Positions 1 to 6,388 of a DNA stretch of 6,808 nucleotides are shown one piece after another (the first letter of the stretch is position 1; the number at the start of each line of letters is the position of its first letter). The stretch comes from Alphaproteobacteria bacterium (lineage in GTDB: Bacteria > Pseudomonadota > Alphaproteobacteria > UBA8366 > JADFVY01). The notes under the pieces were generated by a model, which saw only the letters and a list, made by a program, of their open reading frames with translations, did no database searches and was not told the origin of the DNA. The translations under genes and the position numbers were made by a program. The stretch is from assembly GCA_029881615.1 (NCBI GenBank), contig JAOUMF010000117.1:1-6808 (forward strand), in the 5' to 3' direction.

Positions 1-722
1 GCGAAGTCACGGAAATTCGCCGTGCCAAAGGCCGCGTCGCGGGCGTCACGCTTTCCGACGGCACATCCATCGACGCGCCCGTGGTGGTCAATATCGCCGG
101 GCCGCATTCGGCCAAGATCAACGCGATGGCGGGCGTCGAGCAGGGCATGCGCATCAAGACCAGAGCGCTGCGCCACGAGGTCGCCCATGTGCCCTCGCCG
201 CGGGGCTTCGATTTCGAACATGACGGCATGGTGATCTCGGACAATGATGTCGGCACCTATTGCCGGCCGGAACTGGGCAATTACGTGTTGATCGGCAGCG
301 AGGACCCGGAATGCGACGAGCGTGAATGGGTCGATCCGGACGATTTCGACCGCAGCTTCACCGAGCAGTGGCGGGTCATGGTTATGCGCCTGGCACAGCG
401 CTATCCCGACCTGGGCATTCCCAACCAGACCAAGGGCGTGGTCGAGCTTTACGACGTGTCGGACGACTGGATCCCGATCTATGACAAGTCGGATCTGCCG
501 GGCTTCTACATGGGCGTCGGCACCAGCGGCAACCAGTTCAAGAACGCGCCCATCGCCGGCGAGATGATGGCCGACCTGATCGAGGCCTGCGAGGCCGGCC
601 GCGACCATGACAAGGACCCGGTGACGTTCCGCCTGAAGCATATCGGTCGCGAGGTTTCCCTCGGCTTCTATTCGCGGCTACGCGAGGTCAACCCGGACAG
701 CAGTTTTTCGGTATTGGGGTGA
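1..722 (+). CDS. FAD-dependent oxidoreductase (DAO family), C-terminal part
   Basis: This is the last 239 codons of a flavoprotein; the frame is open to the left edge (first full codon at base 3) and stops with TGA at 720-722. Visible family marks are a strand-turn ending in VVVNIAGPHS (fragment residues 27-36), typical of the second FAD-contacting segment in DAO/GlpD/sarcosine oxidase-like enzymes, and near the C-terminus GFYMGVGTSGNQFKNAP (about residues 167-183), the usual closing segment over the isoalloxazine, followed by an amphipathic helix. The N-terminal GxGxxG dinucleotide site lies outside the window. Family knowledge suggests oxidation of an amine or N-methyl amino acid in the cytoplasm; the substrate cannot be read here. 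It ends 40 bases before the dehydrogenase at 763 on the same strand, so co-transcription is likely. A sarcosine oxidase beta-like or glycine oxidase-like enzyme are alternatives. Confidence 0.88.
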   Translation, partial: EVTEIRRAKGRVAGVTLSDGTSIDAPVVVNIAGPHSAKINAMAGVEQGMRIKTRALRHEVAHVPSPRGFDFEHDGMVISDNDVGTYCRPELGNYVLIGSEDPECDEREWVDPDDFDRSFTEQWRVMVMRLAQRYPDLGIPNQTKGVVELYDVSDDWIPIYDKSDLPGFYMGVGTSGNQFKNAPIAGEMMADLIEACEAGRDHDKDPVTFRLKHIGREVSLGFYSRLREVNPDSSFSVLG

Positions 723-762
723 GGAAGATCACGCCGCAAGGCGTTGGGCAGGGAGCAAGCCA

Positions 763-3177
763 ATGAAGACCCATGTGCAGGTGGCCGTTATCGGCGGTGG
801 CGTGGTCGGGTGCAGCGTGCTGTATCACCTTACCAAGCTGGGCTGGAAGGACGTGGTTCTGATCGAACGGTCGGAACTGACGGCGGGATCCACCTGGCAC
901 GCGGCTGGCGGGTTCCATACGCTGAACGCCGACACCAACATGGCCGCGCTGCAGGGCTACACCATTCGTCTCTATAAGGAGCTGGAGGAGATTTCCGGCC
1001 AGTCCTGCGGGCTGCATCATGTGGGCGGGCTGACCATCGCCAGCGCGCCGGAACGCCTGGATTTTCTGAAGGCCGCCCGCGCCATGCACCGGCATATGGG
1101 GCTGGACACGGAAATTCTGGGACTGGACGAGATCAGGAAGCTCTGCCCGGTGATCGATACCGATGGCATCCTCGGCGCGCTTTACGATCCGCTGGACGGT
1201 CATCTGGACCCGGCCGGCACAACACACGCCTATGCCAAGGCCGCGCGCCTGCAGGGCGCCGAGATATACCAGCATAACAAGGTTGAGGAGTTGCTTCCCC
1301 ATCCCGACGGTAGCTGGGACGTGGTCACCGAACAGGGCACCATCCGGGCCGAGCATGTGGTCAATGCCGGCGGCTTGTGGGCGCGCGAGGTCGGCGCGAT
1401 GGCCGGGGTCTGGCTGCCGCTACAGGCGATGGAGCATCAGTATCTGATCAGCGCCGATATTCCGATTGTATTCGAGCGCGAGACCGAACTGCCCCATGTC
1501 ATGGATCCGGGGGGCGGCACCTATTTCCGCCAGGAGGGCCGAGGCCTCGTCATCGGCATTTACGAGCAGGACTGCGACCCGTGGAAGGTCGAGGGAACGC
1601 CCTGGGATTTCGGGCTGGAACTGTTGCCCGACAATCTCGACCGTATCTCGGATTCGCTGGAGGCGGCCTATCGCCGCTACCCCTGCCTTGAAACCGCCGG
1701 CATCAAGAAGGTGATCAACGGCCCCTTTACCTTCGCGCCCGACGGCAACCCGCTGGTTGGCCCGGTGCCGGGACTGAAGAACTACTGGTCGGCCTGCGCT
1801 GTGATGGCGGGGTTCAGTCAGGGCGGCGGGGTCGGGCTGACGCTGGCCGAATGGATGATCGAGGGCGAGCCGACGCGCGATGTCTTTGCGATGGATGTGG
1901 CGCGCTTCGGCGACTGGTGCGACAAGCCCTATACGGTGGCCAAGGTGCGCGAGAACTACCAGCGCCGCTTCGCCATCACCTATCCCAACGAGGAACTGCC
2001 GGCGGCCCGCCCGCTGAACAGGACGCCGGCCTACGATATCTGGGACAAGCAGAACGCCGTGTTCGGCGCGGCTTATGGCATGGAACATGTGAATTATTTC
2101 GCCAGGGAGGGTGCGGAACGCTTTGAGACTCCGTCCTTCCGCCGTTCCAACGCCTTCGAATCGGTGGGCGAGGAATGCCGCGCGGTGCGCACCGCGGTCG
2201 GCATCAACGAGATCCATAATTTCGGCAAATACGCGGTCACCGGACCGGGGGCGGAGGCCTGGCTCGATCATGTCATGGCCGGCCGCATGCCCAGGGAAGG
2301 GCGGATATCGCTGACTCCCATGCTGGCGGAAAGCGGACGTCTGATTGGCGATTTCACGGTCATGCGGCTGGGGCCGGAGGATTTCCAACTCACCGCGTCC
2401 TTCGGCGCGCAGGCCTATCATATGCGCTGGTTCCAGGACCATCTGACGGGCGACGGGGTGAGTTTGCGTAACGTCTCGCTGGACCGTATCGGTTTCCAGA
2501 TCGCCGGGCCGAACGCGCGCGACCTGTTGGCCCGGGTGACCGACGCCGACGTTTCCAACGAGTCCTTCCCCTTCCTGTCGGTGCGCGCGATGAAGGTGGG
2601 CGGCATCGACGCCGTGGTGGCGCGGGTCAGCTATACCGGCGATCTGGGCTATGAAATCTACGTGGCCGCCGACAAACAGGTGGCGCTGTATGAGGCGCTT
2701 GCTCCGGCGGGCGCTGATCTGGGCCTGCGCCCCTTCGGGATGCGCGCGATGATGAGCCTGCGGCTGGAAAAGAATTTCGGCTCGTGGATGCGCGAATACA
2801 AACCCGACTACACACCGATGGAAACCGGCATGGACCGGTTCGTCAGTTACACGAAGACGGATTTCATCGGCCGCGCGGCCGCGCTTAGGGAAAGGGACAA
2901 CCCGCCCAAACGCCGTCTCTGCAGCTTCATCGTCGATGCCGCGGATGCCGATGTGGTGGCCTGGGAGCCGATCTGGAAGGACAGCGCGGTGGTCGGCTAT
3001 GTCACCTCGGGCGGCTACGCGCACTATGCCGGGAAGTCGGTCGCGCTCGGTTTCGCACCGGTGGAGACGATCGAAGATGGCGCGGAATTCGAAATAGAAA
3101 TCCTCGGCGAGTTGCGCAAGGCAACGCTCTTCACCGAACCCCTGTTCGACCCCAGGGCCGAACGAATGCGCGGTTAG
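763..3177 (+). CDS. Dimethylglycine/sarcosine dehydrogenase-like flavoprotein with GcvT domain
   Basis: This 804-residue protein has the two-half layout of dimethylglycine and sarcosine dehydrogenases. The N-terminal DAO half (about 1-380) has the dinucleotide motif GGGVVG at 11-16, the ribose-binding acidic residue E35, and LTAGSTWHAAG at 39-49, in which H46 matches the histidine that carries covalent FAD in the mammalian enzymes. The segment NGPFTFAPDGNPLVGP (319-334), followed by MAGFSQGGG (348-356), closes the flavin site. A linker domain (about 381-435) leads to a GcvT-like half: D530 in LIGDFTV sits where T-protein has its catalytic aspartate, SYTGDLGYEIYV lies at 623-634, R667-E669-K670 with TPMETG at 684-689 follow, and a C-terminal barrel ends in EPLFDP. 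The expected reaction is oxidative N-demethylation with the one-carbon unit passed to tetrahydrofolate. GGGAG-like ribosome site GGGAG (751-755) is 7 bases before ATG. The exact substrate (dimethylglycine, sarcosine or another N-methyl amine) is not decided by sequence. Confidence 0.93.
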   Translation: MKTHVQVAVIGGGVVGCSVLYHLTKLGWKDVVLIERSELTAGSTWHAAGGFHTLNADTNMAALQGYTIRLYKELEEISGQSCGLHHVGGLTIASAPERLDFLKAARAMHRHMGLDTEILGLDEIRKLCPVIDTDGILGALYDPLDGHLDPAGTTHAYAKAARLQGAEIYQHNKVEELLPHPDGSWDVVTEQGTIRAEHVVNAGGLWAREVGAMAGVWLPLQAMEHQYLISADIPIVFERETELPHVMDPGGGTYFRQEGRGLVIGIYEQDCDPWKVEGTPWDFGLELLPDNLDRISDSLEAAYRRYPCLETAGIKKVINGPFTFAPDGNPLVGPVPGLKNYWSACAVMAGFSQGGGVGLTLAEWMIEGEPTRDVFAMDVARFGDWCDKPYTVAKVRENYQRRFAITYPNEELPAARPLNRTPAYDIWDKQNAVFGAAYGMEHVNYFAREGAERFETPSFRRSNAFESVGEECRAVRTAVGINEIHNFGKYAVTGPGAEAWLDHVMAGRMPREGRISLTPMLAESGRLIGDFTVMRLGPEDFQLTASFGAQAYHMRWFQDHLTGDGVSLRNVSLDRIGFQIAGPNARDLLARVTDADVSNESFPFLSVRAMKVGGIDAVVARVSYTGDLGYEIYVAADKQVALYEALAPAGADLGLRPFGMRAMMSLRLEKNFGSWMREYKPDYTPMETGMDRFVSYTKTDFIGRAAALRERDNPPKRRLCSFIVDAADADVVAWEPIWKDSAVVGYVTSGGYAHYAGKSVALGFAPVETIEDGAEFEIEILGELRKATLFTEPLFDPRAERMRG

Positions 3178-3189
3178 GGCGGCGCCTTT

Positions 3190-3720
3190 TTACCGCACTG
3201 ACATTACCGGGCAGGGCGCCAGCTGCGTCACCTTGTGTGACACGCTGCCGAGCACGAGTCCCTTGAGGTCCGAGAAGCCGCGGGTTCCCATGACGATCAG
3301 GTCGGCGCCTTCGACCTCGGTCTTCTTAAGGATGCGCTGGGCCGCGTCGCCGTCCTCGATCATCGAGCGGATGTTCTTTGCCCCCTGTTTCTTGGCGGCG
3401 CTGGTGGCCGCGCGCAGGATCAACTCGGCGGCGGCAATCAAGACTTCTTCTTCCGTGTCGCCGCCATTCCCCGGCAGCATCGAGACAGGGAATCGCCCTT
3501 CGGGAATACTGGCCACCGCCTTGGAGAACGACCGGCCGGCGCCGATGCCTGCGCCTTCGATCTCGGCATAATGCTTCAGCCCCTCATCCAGATGGCCGCG
3601 CAGCAATATATGCAGCAGGATCAATTCGGCATCATATCTGGCGGCAAGATCTCCCGCGATCCGGGCCGCTTTTCCGGCATGGTCTGACCCATCCACGGGC
3701 ACCAGAATCTTTTTGAACAT
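3190..3720 (-). CDS. Universal stress protein, UspA family
   Basis: The 176-residue product is a single Usp domain, slightly longer than the usual 140-150 residues because of a loop around 45-100. It starts with MFKKILVPVDGSDHA, where D10 is the typical ATP-contacting aspartate, and ends with the nucleotide-binding pattern G-2x-G-9x-G-S: G145, G148, G158, S159, then the usual strand CPVMSV. This class of Usp binds ATP and is cytoplasmic. Family members are often induced by oxygen limitation, stasis or other stress. The ATG at 3720 is preceded by GGAGAG (revcomp 3727-3732), a good ribosome site. The gene converges on the dehydrogenase at 763-3177, with 12 bases between stop codons. Its upstream region carries a candidate Fnr/FixK-type box (separate entry), which would fit oxygen-dependent expression. 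Confidence 0.95.
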   Translation of the reverse strand: MFKKILVPVDGSDHAGKAARIAGDLAARYDAELILLHILLRGHLDEGLKHYAEIEGAGIGAGRSFSKAVASIPEGRFPVSMLPGNGGDTEEEVLIAAAELILRAATSAAKKQGAKNIRSMIEDGDAAQRILKKTEVEGADLIVMGTRGFSDLKGLVLGSVSHKVTQLAPCPVMSVR

Positions 3721-3757
3721 GCTTGTCTCTCCGTTGTACGGGGTCGGGAAATTACAT

Positions 3758-3788
3758 GGCCGATTCTAGGCAAAACCGCGAATCGGCC
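3758..3788. repeat. Perfect 9-bp inverted repeat over the usp promoter
   Basis: GGCCGATTC at 3758-3766 and its exact reverse complement GAATCGGCC at 3780-3788 are separated by 13 bases. The left arm covers the candidate -10 and the right arm adjoins the weak -35, with the Fnr-type box just outside. This geometry suits an operator; a hairpin in the usp transcript is less likely because most of the repeat lies upstream of the predicted start. Confidence 0.6.
3763..3768 (-). promoter_or_regulatory. Candidate -10 element of the usp promoter
   Basis: On the minus strand this reads TAGAAT, one base from TATAAT. A weak -35-like TTGCGG (revcomp 3787-3792) lies 18 bases upstream. The predicted start of transcription would be near 3756, giving a leader of about 36 bases to the usp ATG. 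Inferred from pattern only. Confidence 0.4.
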
Positions 3789-3791
3789 GCA

Positions 3792-3805
3792 ATGACCTGC
3801 GTCAA
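3792..3805 (-). promoter_or_regulatory. Candidate Fnr/FixK-type (Crp-Fnr family) box upstream of usp
   Basis: The minus strand reads TTGAC-GCAG-GTCAT (plus strand ATGAC-CTGC-GTCAA), matching 9 of 10 defined bases of TTGAC-N4-GTCAA and 7 of 10 of the classical TTGAT-N4-ATCAA. Its centre, 3798.5, is about 42 bases upstream of the start predicted from TAGAAT at 3763-3768, the place occupied by class II Fnr/Crp activators. Usp genes are known targets of this family in proteobacteria, so anaerobic or microaerobic induction is a reasonable inference. Confidence 0.5.
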
Positions 3806-3996
3806 GCGGTGCGCTATTCGGCGGCGTCACATTCGGCGATTATGTGCACTGCATGGGAATGTCTAACGCCTTCGGTATTGCGCTCACCGAAATGACCGCC
3901 GAAGGCGCTGACTTTGAAATCCTCGGTGATTGCCGCGCGGCGCCCCTGATCGCTGAACTGCTGCTTGATCCTTGGGTAGAGCCTATGCGGCGATAG
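3796..3996 (+). pseudogene. Coding-like remnant or unrecognised small gene
   Basis: After a TGA at 3793-3795 this frame stays open for 66 codons to TAG at 3994-3996. The first ATG is at 3853 and gives 47 residues beginning MGMSNAFGIALTEM; a GTG at 3844 would add three. Neither has a visible ribosome site. The C-terminal stretch has balanced, protein-like composition, with FEILGDCRAAPLIAELLLD near the end faintly resembling the GDC-AP-xIA turn at the C-terminus of trimethylamine dehydrogenase-like NADH:flavin oxidoreductases; this resemblance is weak. Of the 47 codons, 28 end in G or C, lower than the flanking flavoenzyme. The missing start suggests a 3' gene remnant, but a real small gene or chance open frame cannot be excluded. 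The antisense frame (3840-4346) is rich in Arg, Ser and Pro and looks like a shadow. Confidence 0.25.
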
Positions 3997-4006
3997 GGCG
4001 CGCGCC

Positions 4007-4037
4007 TTCTTAACTTTTCAGTAGTGAAAGTTAAGAA
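4007..4037. repeat. Perfect 11-bp inverted repeat upstream of the lipoprotein gene
   Basis: TTCTTAACTTT at 4007-4017 is matched exactly by AAAGTTAAGAA at 4027-4037 around a 9-base loop. It is AT-rich in a GC-rich region and is directly preceded by the 10-base palindrome GGCGCGCGCC (3997-4006). No U-tract follows on either strand, so it is not a standard intrinsic terminator. A -10-like GATAAT lies at 4050-4055, so the right arm sits near the -35 position; an operator for the gene at 4091 is the best guess. Between 4038 and 4090 only this promoter candidate and the ribosome site are seen. Confidence 0.6.
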
Positions 4038-4090
4038 TACTGGGTTCCGGATAATAAATATCGGGCTTGGGAATAAGGGAGGGTGCTTGA

Positions 4091-4882
4091 ATGCATCGCG
4101 CGAGGCCGGCATGGCTGTTTGCCGTATTATTGCTTTCCGCTTGCGCGACGGCGGAACCGCGTTCATCGAATGCTTATGCCAACTGGTTGGCGGAGAAACC
4201 GCGAACTGTGCGAATCGTGCTCGATGGGATCGCGGAAGCACCGTCCTATTCGGTCGAGTGGCGTAATGTGACCAAGGGCGTGATGGATGGGGCAAGCTTC
4301 GGCATAACGTTAAGTGCGCTGGCTGTTGGCGGCATGGATAAATCATGCGAATCCGGATGCGCTGATGCGAAGCTCGCGGTAATTGCCGCCGCCGCCGTTA
4401 TCGGCGGCCTGCTAGGTGGAATCACCGCCCCGGTCAAAATCTTGCCGAGCCAACCGCTGGAAGATTTTGAAACGACTCGGCCCCTGGTGCCGGTCATGCA
4501 ACAGACCAGAGAGGATATAATCCGCCGCGCGGCCGAATTGTTCGCGGCGAATCTGCGCAGTAAAGGCGGCCATGATGTTAGCGTCGTGGCGGCCGCCACG
4601 CCCTGGTATGAACCGGTGGACTCTGAAATCACGGTGGTTGCGTCATCGATTGGCCTTGTCGGGCCGGTGCCCCATATGCGCGGGCGAGCGAGCCTCCGCA
4701 TCATGGTCGAGGTTCGCGCACGCTGGCCCGGTAATGTTCATAAGCAACGTTTCTATTACCGATCGGAAGTGCTTGATTTGTCCCAATGGGCCGACCGCGA
4801 CGGCGAGGAGGCGGGGCAGGCGGCCAGGCTGGCTTTCTCGAACCTGGCTGGCCGGACCTTTACCGCGCTGGCCAAACCCTGA
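4091..4882 (+). CDS. Putative lipoprotein of unknown function
   Basis: I do not recognise a family for this 263-residue protein. It begins with a short lipoprotein signal: positive residues R3 and R5, a hydrophobic core WLFAVLLL, and lipobox LSAC with C18 as the lipidated cysteine, so it is expected to be anchored to a membrane facing the periplasm. Residues 66-113 are small-residue rich; 94-113 (KLAVIAAAAVIGGLLGGITA) form a hydrophobic, glycine-zipper-like segment that could insert in a membrane. Two cysteines, C86 and C90, precede it in SCESGC. The C-terminal part (about 136-263) looks like a mixed alpha/beta domain with strands such as ASLRIMVEVRARW and RFYYRSEVLDL. AGGGAGGG at 4076-4083 is a strong ribosome site 7 bases before ATG, which fixes the start. 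Codon use is less G/C-biased than in the flanking metabolic genes, compatible with accessory origin. The PA2779-family gene follows 121 bases later on the same strand. Confidence 0.85.
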   Translation: MHRARPAWLFAVLLLSACATAEPRSSNAYANWLAEKPRTVRIVLDGIAEAPSYSVEWRNVTKGVMDGASFGITLSALAVGGMDKSCESGCADAKLAVIAAAAVIGGLLGGITAPVKILPSQPLEDFETTRPLVPVMQQTREDIIRRAAELFAANLRSKGGHDVSVVAAATPWYEPVDSEITVVASSIGLVGPVPHMRGRASLRIMVEVRARWPGNVHKQRFYYRSEVLDLSQWADRDGEEAGQAARLAFSNLAGRTFTALAKP

Positions 4883-4884
4883 AG

Positions 4885-4904
4885 CCCCCCACCATGCCGG
4901 GGGG
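4885..4904 (+). terminator. G/C hairpin after the lipoprotein gene, terminator-like
   Basis: Six C residues (4885-4890) and six G residues (4899-4904) can pair around an 8-base loop starting 2 bases after the TGA stop. There is no T-run downstream, so it may slow or protect transcript ends rather than terminate efficiently. Confidence 0.35.
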
Positions 4905-5003
4905 AAGCGTTGCGGATAAGAGAGTTGCAGCGAGCCTTGGTATTAACCGTCCGGTAGCATCTGGCTGCGATACTGGCGCAAAATTTCCAGGGACAGGGTA
5001 ATC

Positions 5004-5411
5004 ATGTGTATTTTCAGACATTTCTCGGCGCCGGTTGCGTGCCTTCTCGTGGCGGTGATGGTTTGGGTTTCGCTGCCCCATCGGGCGGCCTTTGCGGGGC
5101 TGGTGGGCACCGAGACGGTGCTGTCCGGCGAGGCCGGCGCGCTGGACGACCGCGCGCGCGTTCGCAATTTCATGCTGCGCCAGGATGTTCAGGCGAAGGT
5201 CGCGTCATATGGTGTCGATCCGGTGGAAGCCGTGGCCCGTATCGACGGTCTCAGCGACGCGGAAGTGATGGCGATGGCCGCCCGCATCGATAATTTGCCT
5301 GAGGGGCAAAGCGGCGGGATTTCCAACGGAGACGCCACAATCCTGGTAGTCGCCATATTGGTGGTCCTGGGCGCGATCATCATGGGTGTCGTGGGCCTGT
5401 TCACCGGCTGA
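5004..5411 (+). CDS. PA2779-family protein (DUF6627-type), secreted/membrane
   Basis: The 135-residue product matches the PA2779 family in length and layout. A signal peptide covers about 1-31, with the hydrophobic stretch at 10-24 and a likely cleavage after AAFA (residues 28-31). The mature start GLVGTETVL is followed by the family core LDDRARVRNFMLRQDVQAKVASYGVDPVEAVARIDGLSDAEVMAMAARIDNLP (47-99), a two- or three-helix region. A C-terminal hydrophobic helix (about 112-133) should anchor it in the inner membrane. The biochemical role of the family is unknown. Its usual neighbour in pseudomonads, a PA2778-type cysteine peptidase of the C39-like class, is not present in this window; the gene upstream is an unrelated-looking lipoprotein. 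Two possible ribosome sites, AGGGA (4989-4993) and AGGG (4995-4998), precede the ATG. The 121-base gap before it shows no strong promoter, so read-through from 4091 is possible. Confidence 0.87.
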   Translation: MCIFRHFSAPVACLLVAVMVWVSLPHRAAFAGLVGTETVLSGEAGALDDRARVRNFMLRQDVQAKVASYGVDPVEAVARIDGLSDAEVMAMAARIDNLPEGQSGGISNGDATILVVAILVVLGAIIMGVVGLFTG

Positions 5412-5448
5412 CCATCAGGCGTGGGGCGCGGGGCGCGACCGCTTCGCC

Positions 5449-6315
5449 TTACCGGCCCACATCGCCAATCAGTTTCGCCAGCCTTCGCATCACCGGGCTC
5501 TCACGCCGCTCCTCCAGGCAGACGATCAGTTCGGTGGCCTGCAGATCGGCGTCTTCGATGGTGGCGTGGGCTATGCGGGTGTCTTCGCCGAGTTCCGGTT
5601 CCTGGACCACGCCGAGGCCGAGGCCGGTGGCGACGGCCTCGCGGACGGCCTCGCGGCTGCCGATTTCCAGTACGATTTCCGGGCGCACGCCGGCTGCGGA
5701 CAGCGCGGCCTCAAAAGTACGCCTCGTCGCCGAGCCCTTTTCGCGCAGGACCATCGGGCTACCCTGCAGTTCGGTGATGGAGACGCTCGGGCGGCCGGCC
5801 CAGTCATGGGTGGCGGGAATCATCAGCACGATGGGGTGGCGCATCGCGGCCAGTACGGCAAAGCGGTCGTCCATGCGGTATTCGCTCAGCAGGCCGAATT
5901 CCGCCTCGTAATTCAGCAGGGATCGCACCACGGCGGCGGAATTGCCGACCGATACCACGATCTCCAGCCCGGGCAGTTCCTCGCGGATGCCGCGGATCAG
6001 GGGCATCAGGTGGAAGGGGCCGTCGGCGGCGATGGAGATGCGCCCCTGCGACAGCCCGCCCTCGGCCAGCAGGAATTCGCGGGTTTCGCGCTCCAGGCTG
6101 AAATAGCGCTGGGTCAGCGTGAACAACTCCTCTCCGGCGCGGGTCAGCGAGACTTGCCGGGCGCGGCGGTGGAACAGGGGGACGTTATAGGCTTGCTCCA
6201 GCGCCCGGACCTGGACGGTCAGGTTCGGCTGGCTGATGCCCTCGGCGCGGGCGGCGGCGGAAAATCCGCCCTCGCGGGCGACGGCATGGAAGGCCTTTAG
6301 CTGCGCGTGGTTCAT
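5449..6315 (-). CDS. LysR-type transcriptional regulator, divergent from phnW
   Basis: The protein is 288 residues from the preferred start at 6315 (MNHAQLKAFHAVAREGG). It has the LysR winged helix-turn-helix: FSAAARAEGISQPNLTVQVRALEQ at about 18-41, then LFHRR and the wing VSLTRAGEEL. A two-lobed LysR substrate-binding domain follows from about residue 88, with the family segments LREKGSATRRTFE and SREAVREAVATGLGLGVV. An in-frame ATG at 6348 would add 11 residues, but it has no ribosome site and would place the dyad at 6321-6343 inside the coding sequence; 6315 has GGA about 6-8 bases upstream and the family-typical N-terminus. By its divergent position beside phnW it probably controls aminoethylphosphonate catabolism, responding to the phosphonate or an intermediate, and probably regulates itself. 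That role is inferred from context only. Confidence 0.93.
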   Translation of the reverse strand: MNHAQLKAFHAVAREGGFSAAARAEGISQPNLTVQVRALEQAYNVPLFHRRARQVSLTRAGEELFTLTQRYFSLERETREFLLAEGGLSQGRISIAADGPFHLMPLIRGIREELPGLEIVVSVGNSAAVVRSLLNYEAEFGLLSEYRMDDRFAVLAAMRHPIVLMIPATHDWAGRPSVSITELQGSPMVLREKGSATRRTFEAALSAAGVRPEIVLEIGSREAVREAVATGLGLGVVQEPELGEDTRIAHATIEDADLQATELIVCLEERRESPVMRRLAKLIGDVGR

Positions 6316-6320
6316 GATCA

Positions 6321-6343
6321 ATCCATATGTTTTATCTATGGAT
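6321..6343. promoter_or_regulatory. Candidate LysR-regulator binding site (T-N11-A dyad)
   Basis: ATCCATA (6321-6327) and its exact reverse complement TATGGAT (6337-6343) flank a 9-base spacer. The inner bases T6326 and A6338 give the T-N11-A core typical of LysR regulators, inside a perfect dyad, in the space between the regulator and its divergent neighbour. The dyad ends 5 bases before the regulator's start at 6315 and overlaps its ribosome-binding region, which suits repression of its own gene while activating phnW. Confidence 0.7.
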
Positions 6344-6346
6344 AAC

Positions 6347-6361
6347 ATTAATCGAATTAAT
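6347..6361. repeat. Second AT-rich dyad, ATTAAT-CGA-ATTAAT
   Basis: Two copies of the self-complementary ATTAAT flank CGA. It lies between the T-N11-A dyad and the phnW -10 candidate, where a LysR tetramer's activation half-site commonly sits. AT-rich chance symmetry is a real alternative. Confidence 0.4.
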
Positions 6362-6367
6362 TATTCA

Positions 6368-6373
6368 TATAAA
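6368..6373 (+). promoter_or_regulatory. Candidate -10 element of the phnW promoter
   Basis: TATAAA differs by one base from TATAAT. No good -35 is present 16-18 bases upstream, as expected for an activator-dependent promoter. Transcription would start near 6380, leaving a leader of about 50 bases before phnW. Confidence 0.45.
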
Positions 6374-6388
6374 GTGGGTTGAGGCATC

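Noticed and set aside
1420..3024. Long antisense reading frame (534 codons) opposite the dehydrogenase
   Set aside because: It mirrors the high-GC codon structure of the well-supported flavoenzyme, has Arg/His-rich composition and no family motif.
3175..3192. GGCGCC followed by a T-run between the convergent stop codons, as a terminator
   Set aside because: Only a 3-4 bp stem can be drawn; the T-run alone is not enough to call an intrinsic terminator.
3840..4346. 168-codon minus-strand frame spanning the gap and the lipoprotein start
   Set aside because: Ser/Arg/Pro-rich composition, no ribosome site, and overlap with the well-supported lipoprotein start.
4385..4408. GCCGCCG/CGGCGGC hairpin inside the lipoprotein gene
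   Set aside because: It falls in codons for the Ala/Gly-rich hydrophobic segment and is explained by coding sequence.
5423..5437. Short direct repeat GGGGCGCG-GGGCGCG between the PA2779 and LysR genes
   Set aside because: Low-complexity G/C run in a 37-base gap, with no arrangement suggesting a functional site.
5386..6300. 304-codon plus-strand frame opposite the LysR gene
   Set aside because: The minus strand encodes a full, motif-complete LysR regulator; the plus frame is Gly/Gln/His-rich shadow.
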